Below are positions 1 to 10,401 of a stretch of 64,000 nucleotides of DNA, piece by piece (the first letter of the stretch is position 1; each line of letters opens with the position of its first letter). Position numbers and translations under genes: made by a program. Source of the stretch: Tachypleus tridentatus. Lineage: Eukaryota; Arthropoda; Merostomata; Xiphosura; Limulidae. Where the stretch lies: contig NC_134833.1 in assembly GCF_004210375.1 (NCBI RefSeq), positions 147,552,127 through 147,616,126 on the forward strand, written 5' to 3'. The notes under the pieces were generated by a model, which saw only the letters and a program-made list of their open reading frames with translations, made no database searches and was not told where the DNA came from.

Positions 1-62
1 GGACGGCTAACTCAGATAGCCCTTGAGTAGCTTTGTGCGAAATTCAAAAACAAAACAAAACA
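1..62 (+). repeat. 3' end of a tRNA-derived SINE, cut by the window edge
   Basis: The first 62 bases match the tail of the SINE seen complete at 38,644-38,915, ending in an A/C-rich tail (repeats of aaaac). The equivalent insertion on the mirror arm is the nearly full-length SINE at 56,927-57,197, and in arm C it is 31,786-32,065. The rest of this copy should lie immediately upstream of the window. Confidence 0.85.
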
Positions 63-1610
63 GTTCTTCTTTTTCATTGTTCGTTGTTTAATTTTAAAAC
101 ATAAAATTATTACTTTTCTCTGTACTCCACTAGACAAGCTTCCGCATTAAATAAGAGTTGTAACATTTTGTAACTTATTTAAATATCACAGGACTTTCAT
201 ATGATCAAGTTCGTTAATATTGGGACTTCAAAAACAGAATTTAGAGCTTTGGTTCCTTTTTCTCTTTATGTTTTATTAAACCTTGTAGATCACGTGCTAT
301 GGACAAAATTAATGTACTTTTAAAAAGGTTTCAAAATATTTTACGTAATTATCTTTTTATCCAGAACGACATTTTTCAAGGTAAGTAAATCATCTTTAAA
401 AATATATGAAATATGAAGCAGAAAAACTTAATGAAAATAATAAATTCTATGAAAACTGAGTGACAAATACAGTTGATCAAGCTACTTATGTAATGAAACA
501 CTCCATCTTTTTTTATAGTTAGTTGATTGTTCCAATATTCAGTAGAATACCGTTTAAAATAATTTTTAACGTGGTTCATATTTACTTTACAATTATGCAA
601 ATGATTTTGAAATTTTAACTTGGTATATTGGTTTAGACCTATGTTAAATATCCTAAACTGGGCGAACATCTGTAGATACTTTAGGAATTACGGCCAATAA
701 CATTATTAACAGATAAATGCATTTTAACATTTATGAACTTTGTGTATCTTGTGGTGTAAGTTACGTTCATCTAATCAGACTATTACAATATTCTTTAATT
801 TGTACGTAACCATTTTAGTTCTATTTGTATATTTAACTTTATCTTAGTCTAAAATTATTAATTAAAATATAAAACCTTGGTTTAAAACAGGTACCAAGTA
901 ATATGTTTATACTATAATAATAAACTTTTTTAAACAAACCAATCATAAATATAAAATGTTATATAATATAATAATCAATTTTAAACTGTTCAGAGATCAG
1001 ACATGTTTTGAACAACATTGTTCTAATTTTTTAGATCAAGTATGGTTTTAATAACACTCAATTTGCAAACAGTGCACTAGCAGCGTAAACATAATTTCAA
1101 TAATACCTAATTTCGAAACTTTGGAAAAACAAAAGGCTTTTACTACTAAAAACATGGTTTCAATACCTGTTGTGGGCCTAGTACAAAAATATCATGATGT
1201 AGGTGTATGCTCATTTAAAACACAAAAACTAGTAAAGAAACAAAACTGCGAAAATGAAATATGATCCTTGGTTCTGCGGTGTAGTGGTTTTCACATCCGG
1301 GTACCAAGTGGAATGTTCCAAGCTGAAACTTCGGTAAGCATTTAAATATTGTAATAGTTTCTCTTCACGCTCTAAATATTGTTCAAATTATATCATTGGA
1401 AAACAATAATGTTTATGTTGCGTATAGAGTTTTCGATGTGTATATTTTGTATTTGAGAAAAACATAAAATACATATAGTTCACCTACTGGTTGGTAAAAG
1501 TATATTGATATTATATCTGACACTTAAACTGATTCTGAAAACCAATTTAAAAAACACCACAGTGAAGAGTCGTCTATGCATAGTAGAAGGGTAACGGAAT
1601 TCGAAACCTG
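63..1610 (+). repeat. Paralogous unit u1: R, Q, 5' flank, W, V blocks; transporter missing
   Basis: Blocks occur in the order R (63-375), Q (376-700), transporter 5' flank (700-970), W (about 975-1,175) and V (about 1,270-1,610), in the orientation that would carry a plus-strand transporter. The coding region is absent: 5'-flank sequence runs almost directly into W. The Q block holds a 97-codon minus-strand open frame (376-669). Its copies differ mostly at codon positions 1 and 2, so I do not call it a gene. W is a degenerate tandem repeat of about 40-45 bp. The mirror copy is u12 at 55,420-57,740. Confidence 0.72.
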
Positions 1611-2146
1611 TTAAATCGCCATCTATCTTTATTTCAACAACTTATGGTCAAGTTGACAGTTAGCATATGAAGATCCAGGTCATATGAAAAGTGAATTGAT
1701 GAATATATATGAAGAATAGCAAGGTTTATCCAAAACCTTTAGAACCATGTGTGGGAAATGTTAAATGTCGATTAAACATAGAGTTTAAATAGTTGCCGTT
1801 AAGAGGAACTTTACTTTCATATAAAATAAAAAAAATATACTATTTAGGGATAATAAGGGATCTATTGGTACAACTCGACTGTCCCATCTTCTAATCCAAC
1901 ATATTATAAATTTTAAAAAATACATCTTAAATCGAATGTTTCTCTTAATAACATAACAAAGTAGTGAAGATGAAGACGGGTAACAAAACCTTCAACATTT
2001 TATTTATAAGTTTTAACGTTTTGGAAAAACTTGTTCCATCATCAGGAATATCTGAAAATTGTGTTAGAAAGGCGATCATTACTAGAATTATAAGGTAACA
2101 TAATAATTAGTTCATTTAATTATTAGAAAAACTGTTAGTGGATGTA
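1611..2146 (-). repeat. Decayed insertion with a hammerhead-like motif, possibly a Penelope-like remnant
   Basis: This segment is absent from the related unit at 33,680-33,770, where V-block sequence continues through a short different stretch, so it looks inserted here (or deleted there). It contains the hammerhead-like motif at 2,010-2,050. I find no recognisable reverse transcriptase in it. The mirror copy at 54,840-55,420 has a 66-codon open frame (55,060-55,260) with no family resemblance I can name. The assignment rests on the ribozyme-like motif alone. Confidence 0.3.
2010..2050 (-). other. Degenerate hammerhead-ribozyme-like motif
   Basis: Read on the minus strand, this holds CTGATGA followed by a short hairpin (tgga pairing with tcca) and then AAAC. 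This resembles the hammerhead core CUGANGA, stem II, GAAA, except that the G after stem II is missing or replaced. Hammerheads of this type are known in Penelope-like retroelements. The mirror copy is at 54,939-54,970. Catalytic activity is unlikely with that change. Confidence 0.4.
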
Positions 2147-2185
2147 TTATATATATATATATAGGAATATATATATATATATATA
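2147..2185. repeat. Imperfect (AT)n microsatellite
   Basis: Two AT runs are separated by a short ggaa interruption. The counterpart on the mirror arm (54,800-54,839) has a slightly different length and interruption, as expected for slippage. Confidence 0.9.
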
Positions 2186-2440
2186 ACTGAATGAATGGCT
2201 TGGTTTAAGTAGTGGAATACTAGTTCTGTTAGATATTCCTAAGTGCTCACAAACTCTAGTATTTAAATGGAGATTTGTTTTGTCAATGTACGTAACACTA
2301 CATGTATATTTATTTATAAATGAGTTATCTAACGAAGATTACAAGCAATTTTCTAAACAACAAATTTCAACCATAAGCCGACGCACACACTATCATCACG
2401 AAATTTCTCCATTTTACCTCCCATCCTTTTACGAGCTCTG
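2186..2440. other. Non-coding flank shared by three copies
   Basis: No gene is visible. The sequence recurs at 33,770-33,960 (direct) and 54,590-54,800 (inverted), so it belongs to the duplicated background next to the LINE fragment. Confidence 0.6.
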
Positions 2441-3300
2441 AAACTCTACTAATAAAAAATATACACCCTTACCCTCATCTACATATACAGACACATTTTC
2501 AAAATGTGACAGAAAGGTGAAGATAAGATTTTCCCATAGAGAGATTATTTTGACTATCCGATAATATTCTAAATATTGTTAAATGACTTTAAAAATTTTT
2601 CTTTTATGAGATATTCCAAAGACTTTCACACAACTAACAACTAATATAATAAGCCTATAATTATTTACACAACTTCTATTTTCTCCCTCGAAGATAGAAG
2701 GGGACATTACCTAATTTCCAATCTGGTGGTGCTTATCCACTTTTCAACGGCTCACCAAAAACGGAGACAAATGGCTCCTATATCCAATCCTTGCTGTTAT
2801 TTAAAACATTCAGAGAAATATTATCTGGCCCAGCAGCCTAATCATTCTTGAAACTTCCCAAATTTATTTAACAGCTTCAGAATATATGCAGTTATCTTGT
2901 TCATACTTGTTTTAATGTATCCATTCTTAAAGATGAGTAATACTCATTAAGCCTTGATTAAATAAAACTAAGGTAGAAGAAGCATTTTATAATCATCAAA
3001 TATAAGTCTTTCTTAATCATTCCACAAGGAGCAAGTCCCGATTCTCAGATTTTGTTTCGCATAAAAATCCTTACTTTTAATGTTTAAGTGTTTACCAAAA
3101 TTTTTATACATTCTTTTGGGTGTTCTAATTCCCTGTTTCGCCACATTCCTTAAATCTTTAAGTTTTATATAATATTATATTATATTTATATTTTATATAA
3201 TATTAGTGAATTGAAACTTTTTAAATTTCTCGTGCTTTTCTTTAATTTTGTTAATTATCTGTCAAAATGAGAAATATACATATATATATTATAGACAAAA
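2440..3300 (-). mobile_element. Non-LTR retrotransposon fragment (CR1/L2-like), endonuclease-RT linker and RT N-terminus
   Basis: On the minus strand, broken frames recall the linker and first reverse transcriptase blocks of a CR1/L2-type LINE: a Lys-rich linker, then a GPDNIS-like block, then a segment like ANVxxIFKKG followed by NYRxxxL. All frames are interrupted by stops and frameshifts. The mirror copy at 53,730-54,590 reads the same on the plus strand, and a third copy is at 33,960-34,490. Family assignment comes from motif memory, so it is given only at superfamily level. Confidence 0.6.
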
Positions 3301-4140
3301 AATTTTACCCGAATGACCCTAATGTCCAGTTATAAATAATTTTTCCAAATACATAAATATCAATAACATCCGGGGGTCACTTGGAAGGAATTATCCCAGT
3401 TTGTTCTGGGCAGGAATTTAGGTTACAAGCTTTAGTTTCTCTTCACCTCACTGGGTGATTTAAGTTTAATTAGCACCTAAAAATATTTTTTATGATTATT
3501 ACTATACCATAAGCACATACAAATAAAACTTCTGTTAACCCTTTTACTTGGTAATTAATTTTCAGACTGGTTCGCAAAAGTACCATAAAATAAAAATATG
3601 ACTTGGACCTTTACTATTAGTTATTGATGTCAGAATTTGTTGACAAGTATAACACGTAAGATTATGATATACAATGATGCTGTTAGGAATGTTTTTCTCA
3701 GAATATACACTTTCATTTATCAATAATTAAAAATAAAATAAACTATAATTCACTCTGGACTATTAACGTTTTCCATATAAATATTAAACTCAGTCATTTT
3801 TATGGCGTCAAAGAAAGTTAACAGCTCATGATGATACGTTACTTGTTTAGACAGATTGTGGTAATTAAATACGTGTGTTTGAAACGAAGATAACTTTTAA
3901 AAAATATCTTGTTTATTGGACTTGTTTCTATGTTTTATTCTAAGTGCAATACATCGTGTTAAAACAAAAAGCCATATCGCATGTTAATAGAAGTTTGTTG
4001 TCTTTAAAACCTCTACAGTTCAGGCACAACCATTTCTGTTCTAGAACTGCTATGTTGATAAAGATCAACCAGATACACTTACCTTGCCAACTTTAGCTCA
4101 ACATGTCTTATATTCTTTAAATCGTGTTTTTATATAATTT
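3300..4140 (-). repeat. Block D, non-coding paralogous block
   Basis: This block also occurs at 18,461-19,275 and 52,850-53,730, both in the opposite orientation to this copy. Part of it (about 3,650-3,960) is related to block U at 9,090-9,430. No open frame of note is present. It includes an A/T-only simple stretch near 3,155-3,205 at its outer edge. Confidence 0.7.
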
Positions 4141-4440
4141 ATTTATAGAAAGATAAGTACAGCTGCAAGTAACACACCAGGTTGGCTTACACAGGATATA
4201 AGAAATAAAATTAAAGAAAAGCATCACAAATTTTAGAATTATGAATTGAGTGGTAGCACGAGACTTTTATAATATTATTGAATACCAGGAATGTTGGTGA
4301 AACAGGACATCAGAAAGATGTACGAGAAAACGACTGGCTGAAAGATTGTAATAAAACATGTTATAAACTTTAGAATGTTTTTGGAGAGTATACATATTTT
4401 CACTGAGAGAAAATTTCGTGTTCCAAACCTTTAGACATTC
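4140..4440 (+). mobile_element. CR1/L2-like LINE linker fragment
   Basis: Plus-strand broken frames show a short linker typical of LINE ORF2 between endonuclease and reverse transcriptase: TPGWLTQDIRNKIKEKH, then a YELSxS segment. Stops follow at once. The copies at 18,190-18,460 (minus) and 52,605-52,850 (minus) carry the same fragment. About 100 bp at roughly 4,372-4,475 are missing from the mirror arm. Confidence 0.6.
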
Positions 4441-4591
4441 TTGTTAAACATTAGTGCTCAGGCAGATTCTGTATATTTGGTGTATCTGTTTGACAAGGAG
4501 TTACACAAAAGCTTATAAAAACTATTTTTATAGGTTTGTGGGACAAGTGAACTAAGTGAAGAGAATATTTCAGATATTTTAAAAAATAATA

Positions 4592-5723
4592 TATACTCTT
4601 CGATAAAAGAAACGCAAAAGGCAAAATTAGAGACATATTGTTAACAAGGTTATTTCGGGTAGTTCTGTATGACATGTGTGAAACTTTGCACATTCACTGC
4701 TGAACATCCAACGTCTGCAAAGGCGATGTCCATGCTCACTAGTTGAAGTTTAACGTCAGTCAACGTCAATAACGAGTATGCCCCCTTGTGAGCATCAATA
4801 ACTGCTTGTTATCTCCTGCCCATGGAAGCGATGAGATAACGAATCACATCCTGTGGAATGGCTGTCCACTTAGCCTGCAAAGCTGCTGCAAGCTGAGGTA
4901 GAGTCTGCGGTTTTTGTTGTCGCCGTCGCAGACGTCGGTCCAACTTGTCCCAAAGATGTTTGATGGGGTTTAAATCTGGTGATCTGGAAGGCCTGGGAAG
5001 AACGTAGATGTTGTGGTGTCTCAAGAAGACAGTGGTGAGTCGGGCTGTGTGAAGACGGGCGTTGCCATGTTGAAAAACGTCGTTGACGTTCACCATGATG
5101 GTTTGCACATGTGGCCTAAGAATCTCGTCGACGGCTGCGTACGGTCTGTTCGGAAATCCTACGCAGCCCTGGTATGGTTGAAGCAGTAGACGTTGCAGTG
5201 GTGGTCCTATCCCGAAGGTAACGTAACTGGATGTAGCGATCTTGTGCGTGCGTGGCCACACGAGGTCTGCCAGATCGTGGACGGTCACGAGTTGATCCAT
5301 GTTGTTGGTGACGATTCCATAGCCTTGTGATGGTGCTTGAGTGGACATTCACAGCTCTGGCAACATCTGATCAAGATTCGCCTGCTTCCAAGCGACCAAT
5401 GGCGTTGTTGCGTTCTGCTTCAGTCAGTCTTGGCTTAACTGTATTGCGTGTCGGTGGCTTAACACTGAGCTATGGAAATAGGGAACCCGTCACTTGCAGA
5501 ACATGCAGATCTCTCAAACAAATTTATTGGACACGAATATGTTTTGGCGAAAATTCGATGTTTTTTCCGTTTTCAAAGTGCACAACTTTGATTGTAATTT
5601 TGGTCTGACAATCAATGCCTTAACACGTGTAACATCACATACTCTGAGCTTGTAACGTTATTACATATATTTCTCTTTAAAAAAGAAAAATATCCTTTTC
5701 CGTGTCTTGTTTTGAAGAGTATA
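4592..5723 (-). mobile_element. Internally deleted Tc1/mariner transposon
   Basis: The element is about 1.13 kb, bounded by imperfect terminal inverted repeats that start tatactcttc, with flanking TA. On the minus strand an N-terminal helix-turn-helix part (5,116-5,352, with RPRSGRP) runs into the distal catalytic part (4,809-5,348 frame, with SPDLNPIKHLWD). The first half of the catalytic domain between them is deleted, so the first catalytic Asp is gone. In the FQxDNA motif the Asp is Gly (FQHGNA), and the Glu of NPIEH is Lys. It cannot encode an active transposase. The mirror copy, at the same site with the same deletion, is 51,356-52,485. Confidence 0.9.
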
Positions 5724-6850
5724 TTTACTTTGTAAAATGTCATTCAAGATATAAAGTTAACTTCATAAAAACGTTTTTAAAAGTACGTTAATTTCTTCTA
5801 CACCACGTGATCTACCAGGCATAATAAGTTATTATCATAACAAGAAACAAGGACCCAAACTGTTCTATTCTGATTTTAATGCCCCAGTATTAACGGATTT
5901 AATATTATCAAAGTTCTGTGCTATCAAAATAAGTTACCAAATATTACAGATGCTTGTCAAATGAATTACAGTAATAATTTTATATGTTTTGAAATTAAAT
6001 AACAGACAATGAAAAACAAGAAATGCTATCCATAAGTAATTGGCCAATACATATGTAGGGTTGAAAAATCATTGTCCATAATTTGAAACAAACTAAGAAT
6101 AAAATATTTGAACTTAGCTAATGATTAATTTTTTTGTCCTTTAAACTCAAACGTTTGTATGAACAATACAAACATTTGACAATACGTTATCAAAATATTG
6201 TTAATAAAATTATGGATTGATAACCTTATATCACAAAATATAACAATACTGTACTTATAATAATAACATATTATTGTTGTAGCAAATATTGAAAACAGAA
6301 CAACAGTAAACGGAACAAACTGTCTGAAGTCTGACAAATCTGAAGTTGTCAGTTTGTTCACTTTACTGTGGTTTTTGATTTACGAAAGATAAACTGTAGT
6401 GAAATATTTTTCCCTAACCTTACTCTAATCGACATATCCAACACTATTCTGTGTTAATAAAAAAGCAAAATTCATAAACATAACACCTAAGCTGGTTCTG
6501 AGCTGAGTGTCACCCTGTATGGTAATGGTAAACGTATGTCGAATGTCAGTAGAAACTGTGCTCTGCCAAACTCTCGTGTTGTTGAGGTGAATATTATTAT
6601 TGTACGTGCATAACTTAGAAACAGCAGTTACAAACTGTGTAATACAATGTCATATGTTAGTTTGTTTGTTTTCTTGGCGGAACTAATAATCTAATTCACT
6701 TATAATAATAATTGAAATAGCACAAAATAGTTGTGCTGTAGGTCGAACACATGCCAGCTAGAAAGATAACTGTGTGGTGCATACATTAGTGACTTAAAAC
6801 TGACTGGAGAATTGATAAATATTCATTATTTTGATTTTTCACAACGCTTG
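5724..6850 (-). repeat. Paralogous unit u2: R and T blocks
   Basis: R (5,724-6,430) is followed by T (6,480-6,850), in the orientation of a minus-strand transporter unit whose transporter-proximal part has been replaced by or lost beside the Tc1 element. R includes a hairpin-forming pair at 6,301-6,322 and 6,350-6,371. The 78-codon open frame at 6,125-6,361 is within R and is not credible as a gene. The mirror copy is u11. Confidence 0.68.
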
Positions 6851-7059
6851 ATGTTGTTAAATTTAGTCGTTTCAATATATAGCGATAAGTAACCTACTAT
6901 ACTCCCTAGCTTGACTCTTTAAAGTAAATGTAACATAATGTATGTTGCAGACAGGTTCATATTGTCAAGTGACGTAGTAGAAACTAAAAAAGGAAAGCTG
7001 CATAACTGATTTTTGATATAATTTATACAGAGAAAAAGCCTTGTCCCACCCTAATGTTT

Positions 7060-7430
7060 ATCTATCCAGCTTCTGTGACTCCATCAAAGATTGAGAGTGG
7101 TGTTGAGGTAATTCCACCATGTTGAGCTTGAGGGATGCTGAGATTTAACCAGCTGCCCACACAACATCACATTGTGATATAACTACACTCATTTACATAT
7201 CAGTGTTATCTTCTTCATTGTTTACATTCTGCAACCTATACCAATGATACGTCTAGCTGTACATCATACAAGACTGGAAGAGTGGAGTATCTGTTATGCC
7301 TAATGGATATAAACATCATTCAGAGAAACGATGACAGTACAGATATAAATATCCACCTATAATTAACACTAATGTCACTTCAGTGGAAGAAAGCTGATCT
7401 ATAATAAATATGGTAAGCGTGTTTTGTGGT
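7060..7430 (+). other. GC-richer, non-repeated island; possible 5' exon
   Basis: This is less AT-rich than its surroundings and, apart from the mirror copy at 49,653-50,023, has no paralogue in the window. It starts after a pyrimidine tract ending in acag and ends in an ATG directly followed by gtaagc, a good splice-donor consensus. That could be a 5' UTR exon with a split start codon. No long open frame is present and the prediction is weak. The region just before it (6,851-7,060) and just after it (7,431-8,330) shows nothing I can name. Confidence 0.25.
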
Positions 7431-8330
7431 CACAAAACTTATATTGATCTCGTTATCTCACTTGTTTAATTTTATATTCTTCACTTTTATGCCAAATGTC
7501 TCCTTTCACTTTGGGACAGTTTCATCAATCTTAAATGTCAGAATATTTTGTCGCCATCTAGTGGTTTATAAACCATTTCAAATCAGAAATTAATTAATAT
7601 TAAATATACACATTCTTGTAACTCCATTTTAGTGTTATAAATCATCACAAATACTACTGAATCAGAAACGGCTCATGTAACAAATTAGCTACTTTACTGT
7701 TAAACAAAACAGCTTCGAGAACCATATAATTAACGACTACAACGTTAGTGTATCGATATTATTTCGAGGTATAATTCTATTGTTGATTGTGAAGCGAAAT
7801 GATGTAAATTATATATATTAATAAATCAATAAAATAATATATAGTTTTTAGACACATAACATGACAAATAGATAGCACTACGTTGATCACTTTACCGTAC
7901 TTCAATGGTTAATTTTGACTTAAAATGCGGATTTTTCAAAGCATCCCACTGATATTTAACTCTGCAAAGACAGTTATATGCAAAGTTTTGTGGAATATTT
8001 GTTTATACTGGCACAGAGACATTTCTGAAGTCGTATACGTTAGAAACTAGTCTTCAATACCTGAGGTTGGCACAGCACAAATAGCCCATTTTATAGCGTT
8101 CTGCTTAACTAAAAATAAAATTTATTTGATTCATTATTTATCAAAGTTTTCACTGTACCTTTATTATATCGTAATTTGATATTTATTTACTATCTTCTAA
8201 TTCTGATCACTTCCTTATATCTATCAACCATAATACGTTATACAGATATAAATATAATGTTTATCAAGCCTATTAAAGTAAAATTTATATACGTTAAGAA
8301 ACATTAATTAAGTGCTTTTTAGAAGATATA
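7431..8330. other. No recognisable feature
   Basis: This is AT-rich non-coding DNA with only short random open frames. It is repeated on the mirror arm at 48,754-49,652. Confidence 0.6.
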
Positions 8331-8585
8331 TAAGCGTGCGACTCGCAATCTGAGGGTCGCGAGTTCGCATCCCCGTCGCTCCAAACATGCTCGCCCCTTC
8401 AGCCGTGAGGGATTTATAAAGTAACGGTCAATCCTACTATTCGTTGGTAAAAGAATATCCCAAGAGTTGGCAGTGGGTGGTGATGACTAGCTGCCTTCCC
8501 TCTAGTCTTACACTGCTAAATTAGGGACGGCTAGCGCAGATAGCCCTCGAGAAGCTTTGTGCGAAATTCAAAAACAAACAAACAA
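8331..8585 (+). mobile_element. 5'-truncated tRNA-derived SINE
   Basis: The copy starts inside the tRNA head at gcgtgcgactcgcaatc, so box A is missing. It keeps the B-box region, the conserved body and the aaacaaac tail. Flanking repeats like agatatata and agatgtatata look like a target-site duplication. The related site at 20,115-20,165 has no SINE, so this insertion is younger than the block U/U' duplication. The mirror copy is 48,500-48,753. Confidence 0.92.
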
Positions 8586-8589
8586 GATG

Positions 8590-9440
8590 TATATACATAT
8601 ATATTACACTGATTAAATCAGTGGTTCCAGAACTAGGGCCGATAGTAGTTTAATATAGGTGACACTACATGTAGAACTAACAAAGAAATATTTTTAATAT
8701 TTATTTATTTCAATAAATGTGGCTACATAACAATGTTTACACTAGAGATTTTTCAAAATTTCAAATTATGATTAACGCAAGATGGTCCAGAGTGGGTATT
8801 ATTTAAAGTTTCTATTCAGTTGTTTCATGTTGTTTATATTTATTTATCAACATTCTTCTCACCTTCCCTGGATGATCAACTAAACCAGAGGTACTAGAAC
8901 TATTGTTAACTGAAGTACAGATGTAGTAGATGTAGTTATGTTTAATAAATTTCTCTGTCATTTGGTATAAATGTTTACTCTCATGTAACCGAACTACGTA
9001 TGGAAAATATTATAGTTTTGGTAAAACTCTAATTTTAACTTATCTTTGAGTTCGATGTTTCACATCTGAATTCGTTGACTTCTACAATACGAAAGATTAT
9101 GATATAGAAACATGCTGTTAGAAAGGCCTTTCATTAGAATATATGCTTTCATTTCTCAATAATTAAAATCAAAACAACGTAAAATTCACCTTGGTCTATC
9201 GATATTCTCTAAATTATATTAGGAAATATATATTGGAAACATTTAAGAACTTAATAAACTCAGTCATTTTTATGACGTCAAAGAAATTAAGAATTGATGA
9301 CCATCACTACGTGTCTAGCCAAATGGCAGTCATTAAATATGTGTTTTTGAAATTAATCTACCTTATAAAAATATCTCTGTTATTGGACTTGCTTTTTATT
9401 TTGTCGTTGTTTTTTATTTTATTTTCAGAGCAGCATTAAA
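8590..9440 (+). repeat. Block U, non-coding paralogous block
   Basis: Related stretches occur at 19,781-20,230, 47,641-48,495 and 27,000-27,070, with weaker similarity to block D. An 82-codon open frame (9,191-9,439) is preserved on the mirror arm with one residue difference. The arms are so similar that this does not imply selection, and the frame is not kept in the other copies. Confidence 0.65.
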
Positions 9441-9772
9441 TATTAAAAGTCACACTGTTTTCATTCTAATCAAATTGGTCTGCACGATAAGTAGCGTAAA
9501 ATATAGCCTGGACTTAAATCAGAACTCTCTCACATATTACTGAACAGTAATGCTTACACAATGCCTGAATACTCTCCACGTATATATAAACACACACACT
9601 GTTGTCATCTATTGTCTTTCATAGTCCAAGTTTTTGTTGACCTGGAAAGACACAAAGTTGACCTCATTTTATTATTCATTCTGTTTTGTACTGATCTAAA
9701 CTTTTATAAACTTCTGCTTGCAGTTATCATTATGTTTTGTTTAACTCGTCAATTTTTTCATAGTAGCTAGGT
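9441..9772. other. No supported gene
   Basis: A 69-codon plus-strand open frame (9,561-9,770) has no recognisable motif and is low-complexity and hydrophobic, as expected from AT-rich DNA. The same frame is on the mirror arm at 47,313-47,522. Confidence 0.5.
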
Positions 9773-10401
9773 CTCCTACATTTCCTACACTGTTTGTTGT
9801 GTCTGTCTTACGCCAGTCTGAGGCCTATATTTCCTACATTGTTTGTTGTATCTGCCTAACGCCAGCTTTAAGCCTATATTTTCTACACTATTGGTTGTGT
9901 CTGTCTAACGCCAGTTTTAGGGCTACATTTCCTACACTGTTTGTTGTGTCTGTCTAACGCCAGTTTTAGGGCTACATTTCCTACACTGTTGGTTGTGTCT
10001 GTCTAACGCCAGTCTTAGTCCTACATTTCCTACACTGTTGGTTGTGTCTGTCTAACGCCAGTCTTAGGCCTACATTTCCTACACTGTTTGTTGTGTCTGT
10101 CTAACGCCAGTCTTAGGCCTACATTTCCTACACTGAAGATGGTTGTGTCTGTCTAACGCCAGTCTGAGACCTATATTTCCTACATTGTTTTTGTATCTGC
10201 CTAACGCCAGCCTTAAGCCTATATTTCCTACACTGTTGGTTGTATCTGTCTAACGCCAGTCTTAGTCTTACATTTCCTACACTGTTGGTTGTGTCTGTCT
10301 AACGCCAGTCTTAGGCCTACATTTCCTGCACTGTTGGTTGTGTCTGTCTAACGCCAGTCTTAAGCATACATTTCCTACTCTGTTTGTTGTGTCTGTTGGC
10401 C
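9773..10401 (+). repeat. 49-bp minisatellite, 13 units
   Basis: Thirteen units, the last one partial, of about 49 bp read like ctacatttcctacactgttg followed by a gttgtgtctgtctaacgcc segment. Variant units (tatatttcc types, one with an inserted gaagat) give the array a distinctive order. The mirror array at 46,682-47,310 has the same unit number and the same variant order. The array abuts the hAT relic and may belong to its end. Confidence 0.93.

Noticed and set aside
2147-2185. Origin or matrix-attachment signal at the AT run
   Set aside because: A simple microsatellite explains it; there is no other support.
4809-5348. 179-codon open frame as a host gene
   Set aside because: It is a mixture of two transposase frames of a deleted Tc1 element. 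The mirror copy at 51,731-52,321 shows the same with a further frameshift.
5327-5608. 93-codon frame on the opposite strand of the Tc1 element
   Set aside because: Antisense shadow of transposon sequence; same at 51,471-51,752.
8331-8400. tRNA gene-like head in the SINEs
   Set aside because: Box A/B-like sequence is followed by the SINE body and tail; no copy has a complete cloverleaf.
9191-9439. 82-codon frame kept in both arms
   Set aside because: Low-complexity hydrophobic translation in block U. The frame is not kept in the other related copies.
9773-10401. CRISPR-like array
   Set aside because: Units are contiguous tandem copies of about 49 bp with no unique spacers, in an animal genome: a minisatellite.
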